DNA of 64,000 nucleotides from Flavicella sediminum (GTDB taxonomy: Bacteria; Bacteroidota; Bacteroidia; Flavobacteriales; Flavobacteriaceae): positions 651,546 to 715,545 of the forward strand of contig NZ_VDET01000002.1 in the NCBI RefSeq assembly GCF_006381105.1. Direction: 5' to 3'. This document shows, piece after piece, positions 38,742-46,825 of this stretch (within the stretch, counting starts at the first letter, position 1; each line of letters begins with the position of its first letter). The notes beneath the pieces are model-generated. The model saw only the letters and a program-made list of their open reading frames with translations, was not told the origin of the DNA and ran no database searches. A program made the translations under genes and the position numbers.

Positions 38742-39455
38742 ATGATTATCAAACTACTAAAATCAATCCTTTATGCAATCATAGTCCTCTTAACAACCAT
38801 CAATTGCGGTGGTGATGAGGCTACAGAAGATTCGCCTAAAACAATTACACCACCAAGTGCAGCCTTACTTGTCAGCCCCGCCAAAGATGAATCTTGCAAC
38901 CAAGGAAATTCCATATCTGACACAAAAAGCACAGTTAGTTTCCAATGGAATACTTCCAATGACACGGACAAATACACCATCCAGGTTAAAAATTTAGAGA
39001 ACGATCAAATTCAAGAAAAAACAACGACAGAAAACAATAGTAGTTTTGATTTAAACAAGGGAACTTCTTATGAATGGCATGTTATTTCCCTATCAAACGA
39101 AATAGACGAAACCGAAACAAGTGAAAAATGGACCTTTTTTAACGCTGCTTCTGGAGTTGAAAATCATGTTCCTTACGCCGCAGTAGTCATATTTCCTACA
39201 AATGACGCAACTATAGATACAACTACTGTTTCACTAGAATGGCAAGGACAGGATTTAGATAATGATATTGAATCCTACACAATATACCTAGATACAGACG
39301 ATACTCCTAACTTAATAAACAGCACAACAAGTGAGATGCATACTTCTGAAATTACGTTAAATGCAAATACTACCTATTATTGGAAAGTGCATACAAAAGA
39401 TACAGCAGGCAATATTTCTATTTCGTCCATTTTTAAATTTACAACAGGTTCTTAA
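38742..39455 (+). CDS. Lipoprotein with two fibronectin-III-like domains
   Basis: A 237-residue lipoprotein (lipobox TINC, Cys22) with two beta-sandwich repeats of Fn3 type. Each repeat has the YTIQ/YTIY strand, a TSYEWHV or TTYYWKVHTKD strand, and a closing FTT/FFN segment (about 45-130 and 145-237). No enzyme motif is present. It starts 5 bases after the BNR protein and ends 3 bases before the sulfatase, so it is cotranslated with them. It may be a surface adaptor or glycan-binding partner; it has no counterpart in the mirrored gene set on the minus strand. Confidence 0.78.
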   Translation: MIIKLLKSILYAIIVLLTTINCGGDEATEDSPKTITPPSAALLVSPAKDESCNQGNSISDTKSTVSFQWNTSNDTDKYTIQVKNLENDQIQEKTTTENNSSFDLNKGTSYEWHVISLSNEIDETETSEKWTFFNAASGVENHVPYAAVVIFPTNDATIDTTTVSLEWQGQDLDNDIESYTIYLDTDDTPNLINSTTSEMHTSEITLNANTTYYWKVHTKDTAGNISISSIFKFTTGS

Positions 39456-39458
39456 CAT

Positions 39459-40967
39459 ATGAATTTCACTAAAATACTACTCGTTGCCAGCCTTTGTTTG
39501 GCCAATTTTCAATTAGTTGCACAAGAGCGACCTAACATCGTTGTTATTCTAGCCGATGATATTGGCTTAGGCGATATTTCTTATTATCGAAAACAACATA
39601 ATGGTAAAATTATTGTCGAGACCCCTACCCTAGATCAATTAGCTAAAAACGGAATGGTATTTACAGATGCCCACGCACCCGCTGCTTTATGCGCTCCTTC
39701 AAGATACGCAATTATGACAGGAACACATTGCTTTAGAAGTCCTGCTCCTTGGGGAGTTTGGGGATCCTACCAAGAATCTCCGATTCACAAAAATCAATTG
39801 ACACTTGGAAAAATCATGAAACAAGCCGGCTACAAAACGGGGTTCTTTGGAAAGTGGCATATTGGAGGAGATTACAAACGAAAAAGCAATCCATCTGAGA
39901 TCTATAGATCTGCAAGAAAAAAACCAGAATTAGATGTAGACATTCGCCAAATAGTTGGTGGTGGCCCTCAACAAAACGGTTTTGATTATAGTTTTACTTT
40001 TCCTGCCGGAATACAAGATGTTCCTTATGCCGTTTTTGAAAATGGTACTATGATGCCTTTGCATAAAGATTCTAAAATTACCCATATCACTTATGAGGCC
40101 ATGAAAAAAATAGGTGTAAAATTAGACAAAGATGATGGCTTAGGAGATTCTCATTGGAATCCACATGACATGGGGCCCTTATTAGTAAAAAAAGCCGTGC
40201 AGTTTATTGAAGACAACAGCCATAAGAAAGCTCCTTTTTTCATGTATTATTGTTCTCAGGCCGTACACAAACCACATACACCATCAAAAATATTAAATGG
40301 TAAAAAAATTGCTGGGACAACCCCTTCCAAACATTTAGATATGGTAAAGGAAATGGATGTGCAAATGGAAATGCTTGTTGAAAGTTTAAAAGAAAAAGGC
40401 ATTTTTGAAAACACATTATTCATTTTCACTTCAGATAATGGAGGTTTACAAATAAAAGAAAGCATGCAGTCGGGACATCGATCTAGCGATATTTATAGAG
40501 GAGGAAAAAATCAAGCTTATGAAGGAGGGACAAGAGTTCCTTTTATTGCCCATTGGCCTACTAAAATTAAAAAACGAAGCACATCAGAAATCCCTGTTCT
40601 AGGTTTGGATATTTTAGCGACTGTAGCGGAAGTGGCAGGCCAACCTATTGAAGAAAAACAGGCCATGGATTCTTCTAGTATGTTGTCTATTTTGTTAAAT
40701 GAAAGCGATAAAAACCTACATCCTTTTTTAATAACACAAGCAGGAACGAGCAGACAAGTTATGATTACAGAAGACCATTGGAAATTGATTATTCAATTGG
40801 ATAAAAAAGATAAAACAGACAAAACCAGAACACCTTCAGAATTGTATAACTTAAAAGACAATCCTACCGAAAACAAAAGCAAAAATCTTGTCAATAATCC
40901 TAAACACAGAAACAAGGTGCTGTATTTATTCAACAAATACAATAAATACAGAGACCTTGAACTCTAA
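39459..40967 (+). CDS. Type I (formylglycine) sulfatase, exported
   Basis: A 502-residue periplasmic or surface sulfatase of family S1 with signal peptide (1-21). The catalytic cysteine, converted to formylglycine, is C78 in the canonical motif C-A-P-S-R. The metal-binding Asp pair is in LADDIGLGD (residues 33-34), and the GKWHIGG and FTSDNGG motifs are conserved. It removes sulfate esters from oligosaccharides; position specificity is unknown. A clear paralogue at 46826-48367 shares the unusual GDISxYR, APAALC and SPxPWGVW segments. It ends a GH2-BNR-Fn3-sulfatase run. Confidence 0.94.
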   Translation: MNFTKILLVASLCLANFQLVAQERPNIVVILADDIGLGDISYYRKQHNGKIIVETPTLDQLAKNGMVFTDAHAPAALCAPSRYAIMTGTHCFRSPAPWGVWGSYQESPIHKNQLTLGKIMKQAGYKTGFFGKWHIGGDYKRKSNPSEIYRSARKKPELDVDIRQIVGGGPQQNGFDYSFTFPAGIQDVPYAVFENGTMMPLHKDSKITHITYEAMKKIGVKLDKDDGLGDSHWNPHDMGPLLVKKAVQFIEDNSHKKAPFFMYYCSQAVHKPHTPSKILNGKKIAGTTPSKHLDMVKEMDVQMEMLVESLKEKGIFENTLFIFTSDNGGLQIKESMQSGHRSSDIYRGGKNQAYEGGTRVPFIAHWPTKIKKRSTSEIPVLGLDILATVAEVAGQPIEEKQAMDSSSMLSILLNESDKNLHPFLITQAGTSRQVMITEDHWKLIIQLDKKDKTDKTRTPSELYNLKDNPTENKSKNLVNNPKHRNKVLYLFNKYNKYRDLEL

Positions 40968-41011
40968 AACTCGATTAGCTTCTGTGAATTAAAAAATTAG
41001 TCTCTAAATTT

Positions 41012-41047
41012 ATCCGTCTTTTAAAATATTTCTTTTAAGAGGCGGAT
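41012..41047 (+). terminator. Hairpin after the sulfatase gene, probable terminator
   Basis: ATCCGTCTTTTAAAA at 41012-41026 pairs with TTTTAAGAGGCGGAT at 41033-41047 (15 pairs, two of them wobble) over a 6-base loop. The following sequence is T-rich but broken, so it could also act in RNA processing or stability. It lies 44 bases after the sulfatase stop. Confidence 0.6.
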
Positions 41048-41139
41048 ATTGATATTCTATCCTATTTTTTAAATTAAAAAACGGGGGTACAATACTAGGA
41101 AATTTAATCATTGGTAGTATCTAGAGCTTATTAAAAGAC

Positions 41140-41171
41140 ATGAAAAAAAATACGTATACCTAATCTCCTTA
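41140..41171 (+). other. Out-of-frame signal-peptide start with an A8 tract
   Basis: ATG at 41140 followed by eight adenines reads only MKKNTYT and then stops. If the tract had nine adenines the frame would run on as MKKKYVYLISLLCSSFFLSAC, a complete lipoprotein signal peptide joined to the gene at 41172-42689. The tract therefore marks a one-base frameshift: a sequencing error, a phase-variable repeat, or polymerase slippage. Confidence 0.75.
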
Positions 41172-42689
41172 TTGTGTTCTAGCTTTTTCTTATCGGCTTG
41201 TTCTGATTCTAAAAAGAACACTCCATTCAAGGACACCAAAACAATCAAAAAAATTGACGGAGAAGCACTTGCCAAAACTCATTGTGCACGTTGTCATGAA
41301 TTTCCTGAACCCCATGTTTTACCAAAAGCTTATTGGGAAGAAGTATTACCCGTAATGGGTTTATACCTGCATAAACAAGAAAAATTGATCTCAGCAAACC
41401 TCAACAACCCGATTGCAAAAAAAAGACTAACCGAAGCTCGAATTTATCCTGAAACACAGATATTAAATGATGAAGAATGGAAAGCAATTACGAATTATTA
41501 TTCAAAAAATTCTCCTGAGCATACAATGCCAGAACTGTTGCCTAAATTCGAAATAGGCATACCTCATTTTGAAACTAAAATTTTACCTTGGAAACACACT
41601 GGTGATGGTCTAACCTACTTAAACTTTAAAAACGGAAACTACCAACTAGGCTATAATTCAGAACAAACGAGTCATTATATTGTTACAGATACAACCGGCC
41701 AAGAAATCCAAAATTTCCAGATTCCTTATCCATTAGTAAAGAGTATTACTAAAGGAAAAATAGAATTGCTTTTACTTATGGGACCATTAGCAAGCGTTGA
41801 TGACCCCAAAGGTCAGATTTTAATAAAGAAAGACACGCTTTACGATTTTATCTCAGCACTTGAACGACCTGCTGATTTTGTTATTAAAGATTTTAATAAT
41901 GATGGCTCTGATGACCTTTTAGTAGCTGAGTTTGGCAAGAATTTAGGAGGCATCAATATCTACACAACACGCGGAGAAAATTCAAAAAACAATGTCCATT
42001 CAAAACCTGGTGCTGTTAAGTTTGAATTAAGAGATGTTAACAATGATGGCTTAGAAGATTTCTATGTACTAATTTCTCAAGAGGATGAAAGTATTTACTT
42101 ATTTTTAAATGAAGGCGACTTTAAATTCACTAAAAAAAAGCTTCTCAGCTTGCCTCCCTATTATGGAACGACACATTTTGAACTATTAGATTTTGATAAG
42201 GATGGTGACGAGGATATTATTTGTTCTAGTGGAGACAATGGCGACTTTACAAGTGTTGTAAAACCTTTTCATGGTATTAGACTTTTTGAAAACTTAGGCA
42301 AGAATCAGTACAAACAAGCTTGGTTTCACAAGCAAGTAGGCGCATACGGAACGGCTTGTGCAGACTATGACAATGACGGAGATATTGACATTGCTTCTAT
42401 AGGCTATTACGCTTCCTTATATAATGCCAATCAAGAAAGCTTTTTATATTTTGAAAACCAAGGTCAAAACACCACCGAAAAATGGAATTTTAAAACACAT
42501 ACGCTTCCCAATGTAAAAAATAGTTGTTTTATGCTAATTACCTCTGCGGATATTGACAACGACGGAGATTTGGATATTTTACTAGGCAGTAATTCTTATA
42601 TTTATACTTCCGATAAAAAACAAGCTATCTCTAAAAAATGGCAAGAACAAGGTGGCTTAGTTACTATTTTAAAGAATACGCATAAATAA
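41172..42689 (+). CDS. Cytochrome c-FG-GAP repeat lipoprotein (start disrupted by frameshift)
   Basis: The open frame from TTG at 41172 encodes 505 residues. It has a lipobox LSAC (Cys10 in this frame), a heme-binding C38-x-x-C41-H42 in THCARCHEF, and then a beta-propeller of FG-GAP/VCBS repeats with calcium-binding DxDxDGxxD loops: DFNNDGSDD, DVNNDGLED, DFDKDGDED, DYDNDGDID, DIDNDGDLD. TTG is unlikely to be the true start, because it cuts the signal peptide in half. The proper N-terminus lies one base out of frame at 41140 across an A8 tract. The likely role is a surface or periplasmic electron-transfer or binding protein. A hairpin separates it from the upstream sulfatase, so it may have its own promoter. 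Confidence 0.8.
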   Translation: MCSSFFLSACSDSKKNTPFKDTKTIKKIDGEALAKTHCARCHEFPEPHVLPKAYWEEVLPVMGLYLHKQEKLISANLNNPIAKKRLTEARIYPETQILNDEEWKAITNYYSKNSPEHTMPELLPKFEIGIPHFETKILPWKHTGDGLTYLNFKNGNYQLGYNSEQTSHYIVTDTTGQEIQNFQIPYPLVKSITKGKIELLLLMGPLASVDDPKGQILIKKDTLYDFISALERPADFVIKDFNNDGSDDLLVAEFGKNLGGINIYTTRGENSKNNVHSKPGAVKFELRDVNNDGLEDFYVLISQEDESIYLFLNEGDFKFTKKKLLSLPPYYGTTHFELLDFDKDGDEDIICSSGDNGDFTSVVKPFHGIRLFENLGKNQYKQAWFHKQVGAYGTACADYDNDGDIDIASIGYYASLYNANQESFLYFENQGQNTTEKWNFKTHTLPNVKNSCFMLITSADIDNDGDLDILLGSNSYIYTSDKKQAISKKWQEQGGLVTILKNTHK

Positions 42690-42746
42690 TTCTAGGTAAA
42701 CATCGTTTCCATTATTTTTCAATGGAACAACCAAGCAACTAATTTG

Positions 42747-42777
42747 ACCGAAGCATTTAAATTTTAAATCCTTCGGT
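42747..42777 (+). terminator. Terminator between convergent genes
   Basis: ACCGAAG at 42747-42753 pairs with CTTCGGT at 42771-42777, and the inner ATTTAAA/TTTAAAT arms extend the stem. A T-rich tract follows on the plus strand from 42781. It terminates the cytochrome/FG-GAP gene and overlaps the last codons of the convergent sulfatase. Confidence 0.7.
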
Positions 42778-44211
42778 TAGTTTTTTTCTTTTTGATATTT
42801 TCTTTTTCTTGAGCTGTTTTTCAGCTTTAGTAGTATCATAATTGGGATTGACTTCCATCATTTGTGCCCCTACAGAAACTCTCCACTTTTTTAGCTTTTT
42901 AAGTAAGGACTTAGCTTTTGAACTTTCCGTAGCTGCTAAATTATTCGATTCAAAGGGGTCGTCTTTCAAGTTGTACAATTCTAAATTCCCTTCCTCAAAA
43001 AATTCAATTAGCTTCCAATCACCATCTAAAATAGCGCCATAGGGTTTGGTTCTATGATAGTGTGGATAATGCCAATACAAGGTTTTTCTTTTTAATTCCT
43101 TCCTCTTTCCTGTCAAAAGCGGCAACATGCTGACACCATCCATATGTTGTTTTTTTCGCAATTTCAATCCAGCCAAATCCAACATCGTAGGATAAAAATC
43201 TGTTCCCATTACTTTTTCCTTACAAACAGTACCTGCTTTAATTTTGTTTGGCCATTTTACTAAAAAAGGTTCTCTTGTACCTCCTTCATGAGAAAAACCT
43301 TTAAAGCCCTTTAAACCATTTGTTGTTTCGTCATAATTACCACCATTATCACCCGTTAATATAACTACCGTATTGTCATCAATTCCCAAGTCTTGCAATT
43401 TAGCCATCAACCTACCCACACTCACGTCTAGTTTCTCCACCATTCCAGCCCTTGCCGGATCCATATATTCATTTTTTGAATTGGTAAATGTTTTTGCTTT
43501 TTGTTTGTATTTCTTCACCAATTCTGGCGGTGCCATGACAGGTCCATGTATTGTATAGTAAGAAAAATAAAGTAAAAATGGGTTTTGCTTGTTGATGGTA
43601 TCTAAAATAGAAACAGCAGCATCGGTTAATTTATCTGTTAAAAAATCTCCTGGTTTTCCATTGTCTAAATTAGGCATATCAAAAGGAGAAAAATACTTTC
43701 CTGGTCCTTTTGGTGCTCCCCATTCTCTACCACCAATATTCACATCAAACCCATGATTTGTAGGATAGTGCTCCTCAAAATCTGCTTGTCCTTCTGGCAT
43801 TAAATGCCATTTCCCTAGAAAGGCAGTATTGTAGCCTTCTTCCTTTAGAGCTTCAGGCAACAAGACTTCTTTTGGGCCCATTTTCATTTTCCAATCGGGC
43901 ACTTTTAATTTAGCGTATGGATATTTATGACCGTCAATCCAATCCGTTAGCTGTAAACGAGCCGGATATTTTCCTGTAAGAATGGCGGCTCTACTAGGAG
44001 AACAGACTGTACAAGCGGCATATGCGTTGGTAAACAACATTCCTTCACTTGCTAGTTTATCAATATTTGGAGTTTCATTAAAGCTTGCACCATAGCAACC
44101 AAAATCGCCCCAACCTAAATCGTCTACCAAAAGAAAAACAAAATTTGGTTTTTCAGTTTGTGCAAAAAACAATGAGGGCAACATCAATAGTCCAAGTAGT
44201 ATTCTCTTCAT
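42757..44211 (-). CDS. Type I (formylglycine) sulfatase, exported
   Basis: A 484-residue S1-family sulfatase with signal peptide (1-18, FAQ). The formylglycine cysteine is C70 in C-S-P-S-R, metal-binding Asp residues lie in LVDDLGWGDFG (30-31), and LGKWHL, LTGDNGG and the C-terminal LYNLKDDPFE segment are typical of arylsulfatase A-like enzymes. It is not closely related to the paired sulfatases on either side. The last 30 residues are very lysine-rich (AEKQLKKKKISKRKK), which is uncommon for a mature enzyme. Terminators on both sides make it a single-gene unit. Confidence 0.94.
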   Translation of the reverse strand: MKRILLGLLMLPSLFFAQTEKPNFVFLLVDDLGWGDFGCYGASFNETPNIDKLASEGMLFTNAYAACTVCSPSRAAILTGKYPARLQLTDWIDGHKYPYAKLKVPDWKMKMGPKEVLLPEALKEEGYNTAFLGKWHLMPEGQADFEEHYPTNHGFDVNIGGREWGAPKGPGKYFSPFDMPNLDNGKPGDFLTDKLTDAAVSILDTINKQNPFLLYFSYYTIHGPVMAPPELVKKYKQKAKTFTNSKNEYMDPARAGMVEKLDVSVGRLMAKLQDLGIDDNTVVILTGDNGGNYDETTNGLKGFKGFSHEGGTREPFLVKWPNKIKAGTVCKEKVMGTDFYPTMLDLAGLKLRKKQHMDGVSMLPLLTGKRKELKRKTLYWHYPHYHRTKPYGAILDGDWKLIEFFEEGNLELYNLKDDPFESNNLAATESSKAKSLLKKLKKWRVSVGAQMMEVNPNYDTTKAEKQLKKKKISKRKKLTEGFKI

Positions 44212-44270
44212 ATAAATTCAATTTGTTTAAAATAATTTCGCAATAAATGTATGCTATTTAAATTTACTAA

Positions 44271-44302
44271 AAAAAGGGACTCCAAAAATGAAGTCCCTTT
44301 TT
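44271..44302 (-). terminator. Rho-independent terminator after the minus-strand GH2
   Basis: AAAAAGGGACT at 44271-44281 pairs perfectly with AGTCCCTTTTT at 44292-44302 over a 10-base loop; the A run on the plus strand supplies the T tract for minus-strand transcripts. It closes the BNR-sulfatase-GH2 operon. Confidence 0.87.
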
Positions 44303-44335
44303 AACAAACACTAATTCAATTTTACTTTTCTAATA

Positions 44336-46795
44336 CTATTTTGTTAAAACCACTACGCTAGCACTTTTTAAGCCCTTTGATTTGGCCGTTAATTTTATTT
44401 TTCCACCTTTTTTAGAAGACTTTAAAATTGCCAAACACATACCACTAAAAGCTTTTCTATGATTTGCTTGAAAAGACTCCAAACTAATCTGATTCCCATT
44501 ATCTACCGCTTCTAAGTTCCCTTCACCTCTCACGGAAAAGTTCACTAAGTTTTCAGCATTCGGACATAAATTTCCGTTTTTATCTTCAATTCTAACGGTC
44601 ACATAAGCTAAATCAGAACCATCTGCCTGAATCTCTTTTCTATCTACTGACAATGTTACTTTTGCTGGTTTTTCTGCTGTGAAAATTTGTTCTTCCTGAA
44701 CCGCTTTTCCATTTTTATAACCAACAACTTTGATATTTCCTGCTGCATAAGGAACGTCCCAAGAAAGTCGGTATTTTGATTGAAAAGTTTCACCTTCATA
44801 ACGCATAAACTTTACAATCAATTCTGTTAAGTCTTTTCCTTTTACCTTTTTCCCCATCGATTTTCCATTCACAAACAATTCAGCTGAATCGCAGTTTGTA
44901 TAACAGTACACAGGAATTGTTTTACCTTCCATACCTTTCCAATTCCAATGTGGCAACAAGTGAATCATCGGCTTTGTTGTCCAATGACTTTGGTACAAAT
45001 AGAAACGGTCTTTCGGGAAACCACACAAATCAACTGCCCCGAAATAAGAACTATGAGAAGGCCAATCTCCATTCCAATACCCATTGGTCGAATTGTCTTT
45101 CCCTCCGTATGGGGTAGGTTCGCCTAAATAATCAAAACCTGTCCAAATAAATTCTCCCATCATATTTGGATTTTTTTCTTGAAAATGAAATTCAACATCT
45201 GGAGGATAAGCCCAAGGTGGTCCTATCAAATCGTAGCTACTTACATGCTTAGAGGGATGTGTTTTGTATTTTTCAATAGGCAAATGATATACTCCACGAC
45301 TACTAGTACAACTTGACGTTTCAGAACCATAAAATGGTAAGCCTGGATAATCAGAAATCAACTCACCATACTTTGTAGGTTTGTAATTGATCCCTGCAAT
45401 ATCTACTTGCTGTGCAAAATTCAATTTATAAGGTGCAGGAAAATTATTCATTCCTACCGTTGTTGGGCGAGATGGATCGATTTCTTTGCACGCGTCATGT
45501 AACATTTTTGCTACTTTCCAACCGTTCTTTTTATCATGCTGTTCATGAATTTCATTCCCAGTACTCCACATAATTACTGAAGGATGATTTCTATCTCTAC
45601 GAATCATGTCTTGAATATCTCTTTTAGCCCAATCGTTAAAATATAGATTGTAGCCGTTTGGAACTTTAGGCTCTTTCCAAACATCAAACGCTTCATCTAA
45701 AACTAACAAACCTAGCTCATCACACAATTCTAAAAACACTCTAGAAGGTGGGTTGTGACTTGTACGAATGGCATTTACACCCATTTCTTTCATAATCTCT
45801 AGCTTTCTTTGGTCAGCTCTTCTATAAATAGCAGCTCCTAAGGCGCCATTATCATGGTGTAAACAAACACCATTAAATCGAACTTTTTTACCATTTAAGA
45901 AAAATCCTTCTGTAGTATAAGCAATGGAACGTAATCCAATTCGAGACTCAAAAGTATCTACTACTTTTCCATTTTGGCTTACTGTAGTCACTACTTTGTA
46001 TAAATTTGGTGTTGCAGTATCCCATCGCATAGGATTTTCAATATTGCACCAAACAGCAGAAACTTTCTTTGAATTGGCTGCTATTTTGATTTTATCTTCT
46101 GTTTTTGCCGCTACTCTTCCATCAGGAGAAATATATTCATGCTGAACGGTAGCTTCCACTTCTTTGTTCGATTTATTTTCAATGGTTGTTTCGTTTTGAA
46201 CCACAGCAATTTTTTCCGTTACTGTTGGCGTAGTAATATAGGTTCCCCACATCGGCACATGCACAGTTTCGTCCACTTTTAACCAAACTGAGCGGTACAA
46301 ACCAGCACCTGGATACCATCTAGAAGACAAATCTTGCGGACGTAAACGAACCGCAATTACATTATTTGAACCATCGTATTTTAAGAACTTACTGATATCA
46401 AATTCAAATCCGATATATCCATAAGGACGATTTCCTACAAAATTTCCATTTACCCAAACATGAGCATCGTACATGGCTCCTTCGAATTCTACACGAACAA
46501 CTTTTCCTTCTGCTTCTTTGTTCATGGCAAAATTCTTACGATACCAACCTGTTCCATGAAAAGGAAGTCCACCACAACGGGCATTGTATTTTTCATCAAA
46601 AGGCCCTTCAATTGCCCAATCATGAGGCAAATCTAATTTTCTCCATTTTGACACATCAAAACTTGGTTTTTCTGCACCATCTGCTTCGGCATTGTAGAAC
46701 TGCCAGGAAGCATCAAAATTTACGGTTTGTGCATTTGTTGTAAAACAACTAAACGCAATCAGTGCGACTAGGCACCTAAAAAAATTACTTCTCAT
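44336..46795 (-). CDS. GH2-family glycoside hydrolase, exported
   Basis: An 819-residue GH2 exo-glycosidase, this time with a cleavable signal peptide (1-22, NAQ) rather than a lipobox. The acid/base is E415 in MWSTGNEIHEQ and the probable nucleophile is E492 in YGSETSSC. The ring motifs NGVCLHHDNGALGAAIYRR and AIRTSHNPPSRVFLE are shared with the paralogue at 32995-35454, as is the C-terminal DUF4982/Ig-like region. The nucleophile surroundings differ (GSETSSC here, VTECASA there), so the two probably prefer different sugars or linkages. It is the last gene of a BNR-sulfatase-GH2 operon. Confidence 0.93.
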   Translation of the reverse strand: MRSNFFRCLVALIAFSCFTTNAQTVNFDASWQFYNAEADGAEKPSFDVSKWRKLDLPHDWAIEGPFDEKYNARCGGLPFHGTGWYRKNFAMNKEAEGKVVRVEFEGAMYDAHVWVNGNFVGNRPYGYIGFEFDISKFLKYDGSNNVIAVRLRPQDLSSRWYPGAGLYRSVWLKVDETVHVPMWGTYITTPTVTEKIAVVQNETTIENKSNKEVEATVQHEYISPDGRVAAKTEDKIKIAANSKKVSAVWCNIENPMRWDTATPNLYKVVTTVSQNGKVVDTFESRIGLRSIAYTTEGFFLNGKKVRFNGVCLHHDNGALGAAIYRRADQRKLEIMKEMGVNAIRTSHNPPSRVFLELCDELGLLVLDEAFDVWKEPKVPNGYNLYFNDWAKRDIQDMIRRDRNHPSVIMWSTGNEIHEQHDKKNGWKVAKMLHDACKEIDPSRPTTVGMNNFPAPYKLNFAQQVDIAGINYKPTKYGELISDYPGLPFYGSETSSCTSSRGVYHLPIEKYKTHPSKHVSSYDLIGPPWAYPPDVEFHFQEKNPNMMGEFIWTGFDYLGEPTPYGGKDNSTNGYWNGDWPSHSSYFGAVDLCGFPKDRFYLYQSHWTTKPMIHLLPHWNWKGMEGKTIPVYCYTNCDSAELFVNGKSMGKKVKGKDLTELIVKFMRYEGETFQSKYRLSWDVPYAAGNIKVVGYKNGKAVQEEQIFTAEKPAKVTLSVDRKEIQADGSDLAYVTVRIEDKNGNLCPNAENLVNFSVRGEGNLEAVDNGNQISLESFQANHRKAFSGMCLAILKSSKKGGKIKLTAKSKGLKSASVVVLTK

Positions 46796-46825
46796 ACTTT
46801 ACTTTTCTATTTATTAACTGTTTCA

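Noticed and set aside
41172-41174. TTG at 41172 as the true start of the cytochrome/FG-GAP gene
   Set aside because: It would give a signal peptide without a positively charged start; the natural start lies at 41140 in another frame.
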